In this document: positions 5,048-7,027 of the stretch, piece by piece
How the letters are laid out: each line of letters begins with the position of its first letter
Position numbering within the stretch: the first letter of the stretch is position 1
NCBI GenBank assembly: GCA_002480495.1
Contig: DLCG01000016.1
Location: forward strand, 1 to 7,027
Direction: 5' to 3'
Length of the DNA: 7,027 nt
DNA from: Rhodobiaceae bacterium UBA7804
GTDB taxonomy: Bacteria; Pseudomonadota; Alphaproteobacteria; Parvibaculales; Parvibaculaceae
Notes under the pieces: generated by a model
Told to the model about the DNA's origin: nothing
The model's database searches: none
Seen by the model: the letters and a program-made list of their open reading frames with translations, nothing else
Position numbers and translations under genes: made by a program

Positions 5048-6307
5048 CTACATGCAGCCGCAGCCGCCGATATTCGTCGAGCCGGAGGGATCGTAGGCGG
5101 CGGCGACGGAGCGGGCGGAGCTTTCAGCCGTGGCGGCGAAGTCCGCCTTCGCCTTTTCGCGCATCTCCGCATTCGTCATGTAGTCGATGGCGGTCATGGC
5201 GAGCGCCTTCGCGCCGTCGATGCAGGCCTTGTCGCCGAGATCGGAGGCGGCCCATTTCGCGAATTCCGGATTGTGGATCACGACATGGGGCGGGGCGGAT
5301 GCGATCATCGGGTGGATGGAAGGTACGCGGTGGCTGACATTGCCCATGTCGGTGCTGCCTGAAGAACCGGCGGGCATTTTCGACAGGGGGAAGAAGTCGC
5401 GGCCGAGGGAACGGGCATTCGCCTCATAGGCATCGGCAATCGCCATGCTCGTCTTGAGGTCGAGATAATCGGCCTTCGCCCATTTGATCTCGACCGTGCA
5501 GCCGCTGGCGAGCGCGCCCGCCTCGAAACAGGCTTGCACGCGCTTCTTCAGCGGCGCGAGATCTTCCGCGTTCGCGGCGCGGACATAGAAGAGGGCGTTG
5601 GTTTCGTCCGGCACGATGTTGGGCGCGGAGCCACCCTTCTTGATGATGCCGTGGATGCGCTCCGTCGGCTTGATGTGCTGGCGGAGCTGCGCGATGGCCT
5701 GATAGGCGGTGATGAGCGCGTCGAGCGCATTGAGCCCCATATGCGGCATGGCAGACGCATGCGCCGAGCGGCCATGATAGGTGACGGAAACTTCCGATAC
5801 GCAGATGCAGGGCATGGTGATGAGGTCGACGCCCGCGGGATGGACCATCATGGCGGCATCGACACCGTCGAAGGCGCCTTCCTGAGCCATGAGCTCCTTG
5901 CCGCCGCCCATTTCCTCCGCCGGCGTGCCGAGATAGCGGACGCGGCCGGGAAGTTTCGCGCCCGGCTTTGAGAGCGCAAGCGCGGCGCCGAGGCCCGTCG
6001 TCGCGATGATGTTGTGGCCGCAGGCATGGCCGATGCCGGGCAGGGCGTCATATTCGGAAAGGATCGCGACTTCGGGCATGCGCTCCGGGCCGAAGGCGCT
6101 CGCATAGGCGGTGGGAAGGCCGAAGGCGCCGCGCGTTACCGGCAGGTCCGCCTTTTCGACGGCGGCGGAGAGAATGCGCGCGGCCTCATGCTCATGGAAG
6201 GCGAGTTCCGGCTTGCCGTGAATCTCGTGGCTGACGGCGAGGAGATCCGCCGACATGGCGTCGATCGCGTCGCAGACTTCGCGTTTCAGGAGGGCGGCGT
6301 CGGTCAT
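5048..6307 (-). CDS. M20-family metal-dependent amidohydrolase/peptidase (ACY1L2/AbgB-like)
   Basis: A complete 419-residue cytoplasmic enzyme. Catalytic-domain motifs in order are SHEIHGKPELAFHEHEA (26-42), LSEYDALPGIGHACGHN (83-99, with H94 and H98), GTPAEEMGGGKELM (127-140, with the adjacent Glu pair E131/E132 as base and metal ligand) and H156. A lid or dimerisation domain follows at about 170-285 with VTYHGRSAHAS and KKGGSAPNIVPD, then GSTDMGNVSH (317-326) in the returning catalytic domain. These match M20 amidases of the aminoacylase-1-like 2 / p-aminobenzoyl-glutamate hydrolase type, which cleave an amide bond using one or two divalent metals. The ATG at 6307 is chosen because GGGGAG lies 8 nt upstream; a TTG at 6334 is less likely. 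The extreme C-terminus GGCGCM carries two Cys, which is unusual. Substrate unknown; N-acyl or aminoacyl conjugates are plausible. Confidence 0.9.
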   Translation of the reverse strand: MTDAALLKREVCDAIDAMSADLLAVSHEIHGKPELAFHEHEAARILSAAVEKADLPVTRGAFGLPTAYASAFGPERMPEVAILSEYDALPGIGHACGHNIIATTGLGAALALSKPGAKLPGRVRYLGTPAEEMGGGKELMAQEGAFDGVDAAMMVHPAGVDLITMPCICVSEVSVTYHGRSAHASAMPHMGLNALDALITAYQAIAQLRQHIKPTERIHGIIKKGGSAPNIVPDETNALFYVRAANAEDLAPLKKRVQACFEAGALASGCTVEIKWAKADYLDLKTSMAIADAYEANARSLGRDFFPLSKMPAGSSGSTDMGNVSHRVPSIHPMIASAPPHVVIHNPEFAKWAASDLGDKACIDGAKALAMTAIDYMTNAEMREKAKADFAATAESSARSVAAAYDPSGSTNIGGCGCM

Positions 6308-6315
6308 TATCTTTT

Positions 6316-6321
6316 CTCCCC
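6316..6321 (-). promoter_or_regulatory. Ribosome binding site GGGGAG of the M20 gene
   Basis: On the minus strand GGGGAG lies 8 nt before the ATG at 6307-6305. It decides for this start over the TTG nine codons upstream. Confidence 0.65.
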
Positions 6322-6387
6322 GTGTTTTCACCAAGGGTAGACCGCCGCCACGATATTTTCTACCTACGCATAAGGCTTCCCCCGCCC

Positions 6388-6440
6388 CGAAATTTGCTTC
6401 GCACGAGCTTGCAAATTTCGACCCTCCCCTCGGGGAGGGT
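6388..6440. repeat. Composite palindromic intergenic element (two adjacent perfect inverted repeats)
   Basis: The first unit is CGAAATTTGC (6388-6397) with GCAAATTTCG (6411-6420), a perfect 10-bp inverted repeat around a 13-nt loop. The second follows with no gap: ACCCTCCCC (6421-6429) with GGGGAGGGT (6432-6440), a perfect 9-bp repeat around TC. The pair lies between the divergent M20 and hydrolase genes. CCCTCCCC...GGGGAGGG blocks next to GAAATTTGC palindromes are familiar as dispersed intergenic repeats in alphaproteobacteria. There is no T-tract immediately after the stem, and both flanking genes point away, so it is not a terminator for them. It could fold as a tandem hairpin in the leader of the downstream hydrolase. 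Confidence 0.7.
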
Positions 6441-6473
6441 GGGTATTTTGAGCAAGTTACGAAAGTGATCGAG

Positions 6474-7027
6474 ATGGATTTCTTCGAGTCGGAAGACGGC
6501 GTGCGGATCGCCTACCGGGTGGAGGGCGAGGGGAGCCCGGTGCTGCTGGCGCATGGCTTCGCGTCCACGCATGAGGTGAACTGGGTCGCGACGGGCTGGA
6601 CGAAAGCGCTCACGGGAGCTGGCTACCGGGTGATCCTGCCGGACATGCGCGGGCATGGCGCGAGCGGCAAGCCGCATGATACGCATGCCTATACGCTTTC
6701 CGCGATGGCGGCGGACCTCACGGGCCTGCTCGATCATCTCGGCGAGCCGGGCGCGGACCTCATGGGCTATTCGATGGGGGCGATGGTGTCTCTCGTCGCG
6801 GCGATGGAAACGCCGGAGCGCTTCGACAAGATCGTGGCGGCGGGCGTCGGCGCGAAGCTGCTCGATCCGAAAAGAGACCCGGGGCCGGTGATCGAGGCGC
6901 TGCTGACGGACGATCCCTCAGGCATCGAGGACAAGGGGGCGCTTCTCTTCCGCACATTCGCCGACCAGAACAAGCAGGACAGGGAAGCGCTTGCCGCCTG
7001 CTTCGAGGCGGTGCGTGCGCCATTTCC
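6474..7027 (+). CDS. Alpha/beta hydrolase fold protein, second paralogue, N-terminal part
   Basis: 184 codons are open to the right window edge; the family length of about 250-260 implies some 70 residues are missing. Visible motifs are LLAHGFAS with the HG pair (27-28), NWVATGWTKALT (36-47), PDMRGHGASGK (57-67) and the nucleophile elbow GYSMG with Ser100. The catalytic acid and His should lie beyond the window. It matches the hydrolase at 2508 through strand 1, the NWV-x-TGW block, the elbow and the cap pattern (EAL..DPS.IED...FR..A...QD..A.AAC), so the two are paralogues of one subgroup. The ATG at 6474 is the first good start; the preceding sequence has only a weak GA-rich ribosome binding site and an in-frame GTG three codons upstream. 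It is divergent from the M20 gene across a 166-bp gap holding a palindromic element. Substrate unknown. Confidence 0.87.
   Translation, partial: MDFFESEDGVRIAYRVEGEGSPVLLAHGFASTHEVNWVATGWTKALTGAGYRVILPDMRGHGASGKPHDTHAYTLSAMAADLTGLLDHLGEPGADLMGYSMGAMVSLVAAMETPERFDKIVAAGVGAKLLDPKRDPGPVIEALLTDDPSGIEDKGALLFRTFADQNKQDREALAACFEAVRAPF

Noticed and set aside
4978..5172. Long N-terminal extension of the zinc-ribbon protein
   Set aside because: It is Arg/Pro/Ala low complexity, overlaps the 3' end of the M20 gene and is unlike the family, which begins at MKCP.
6305..6334. TTGGTG-17 bp-GATAAT promoter-like match on the minus strand before the M20 gene
   Set aside because: Its -10 would overlap the M20 start codon and the transcript would begin inside the gene, so it cannot drive the full coding sequence.
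6360..6737. Minus-strand 125-codon frame
   Set aside because: It runs through the palindromic element and antisense to the second hydrolase, with no recognisable motif.

Overview
The window is GC-rich with strong third-position GC bias, compact, partly overlapping genes, and short palindromic intergenic repeats of a style common in alphaproteobacterial genomes. I infer an alphaproteobacterium (order-level guess: Hyphomicrobiales or a relative). No rRNA, tRNA or other taxonomic marker is present, so this is an inference only. I see no CRISPR array, insertion sequence or phage gene.

Layout: (1) 1-600, minus strand: the first 200 codons of a large MmeI-type (type IIL) restriction-modification/DNA methyltransferase protein that runs off the left edge; the D-X9-E-X-K nuclease motif is visible. 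(2) 601-1020: a 420-bp divergent intergenic region with several hairpins, a dispersed-repeat-like element, and a plausible sigma70 promoter whose expected start point falls on a perfect palindrome, a candidate operator. (3) 1021-4686, plus strand: a three-gene operon of a GPH-type (MFS_2) transporter, an alpha/beta hydrolase whose start codon overlaps the transporter stop by one base, and a second GPH-type transporter paralogous to the first. (4) 4690-4944, minus: a small zinc-ribbon (zf-TFIIB-like) protein meeting the operon tail to tail with only 3 bp between stop codons. (5) 5048-6307, minus: an M20-family amidohydrolase/peptidase. (6) 6308-6473: a divergent intergenic region carrying a composite palindromic element. 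(7) 6474-7027, plus: the first 184 codons of a second alpha/beta hydrolase, clearly related to the first, running off the right edge.

The central theme is uptake plus hydrolysis: two paralogous cation-symporter-like carriers, two paralogous serine hydrolases of the same subgroup, and one metal-dependent amidase. Together they suggest import (or export) and cleavage of a small ester or amide compound, but the substrate cannot be read from sequence. Both carriers keep the Asp pair that forms the cation site in MelB-type symporters, while the sugar-contacting acidic residues seem absent, so a non-sugar substrate is plausible. The restriction-modification gene at the left edge is probably a functionally separate neighbour. 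I do not see convincing evidence of a wholly new system; the most checkable novelties are the operator palindrome, the paired transporter/hydrolase duplication and the palindromic repeats.
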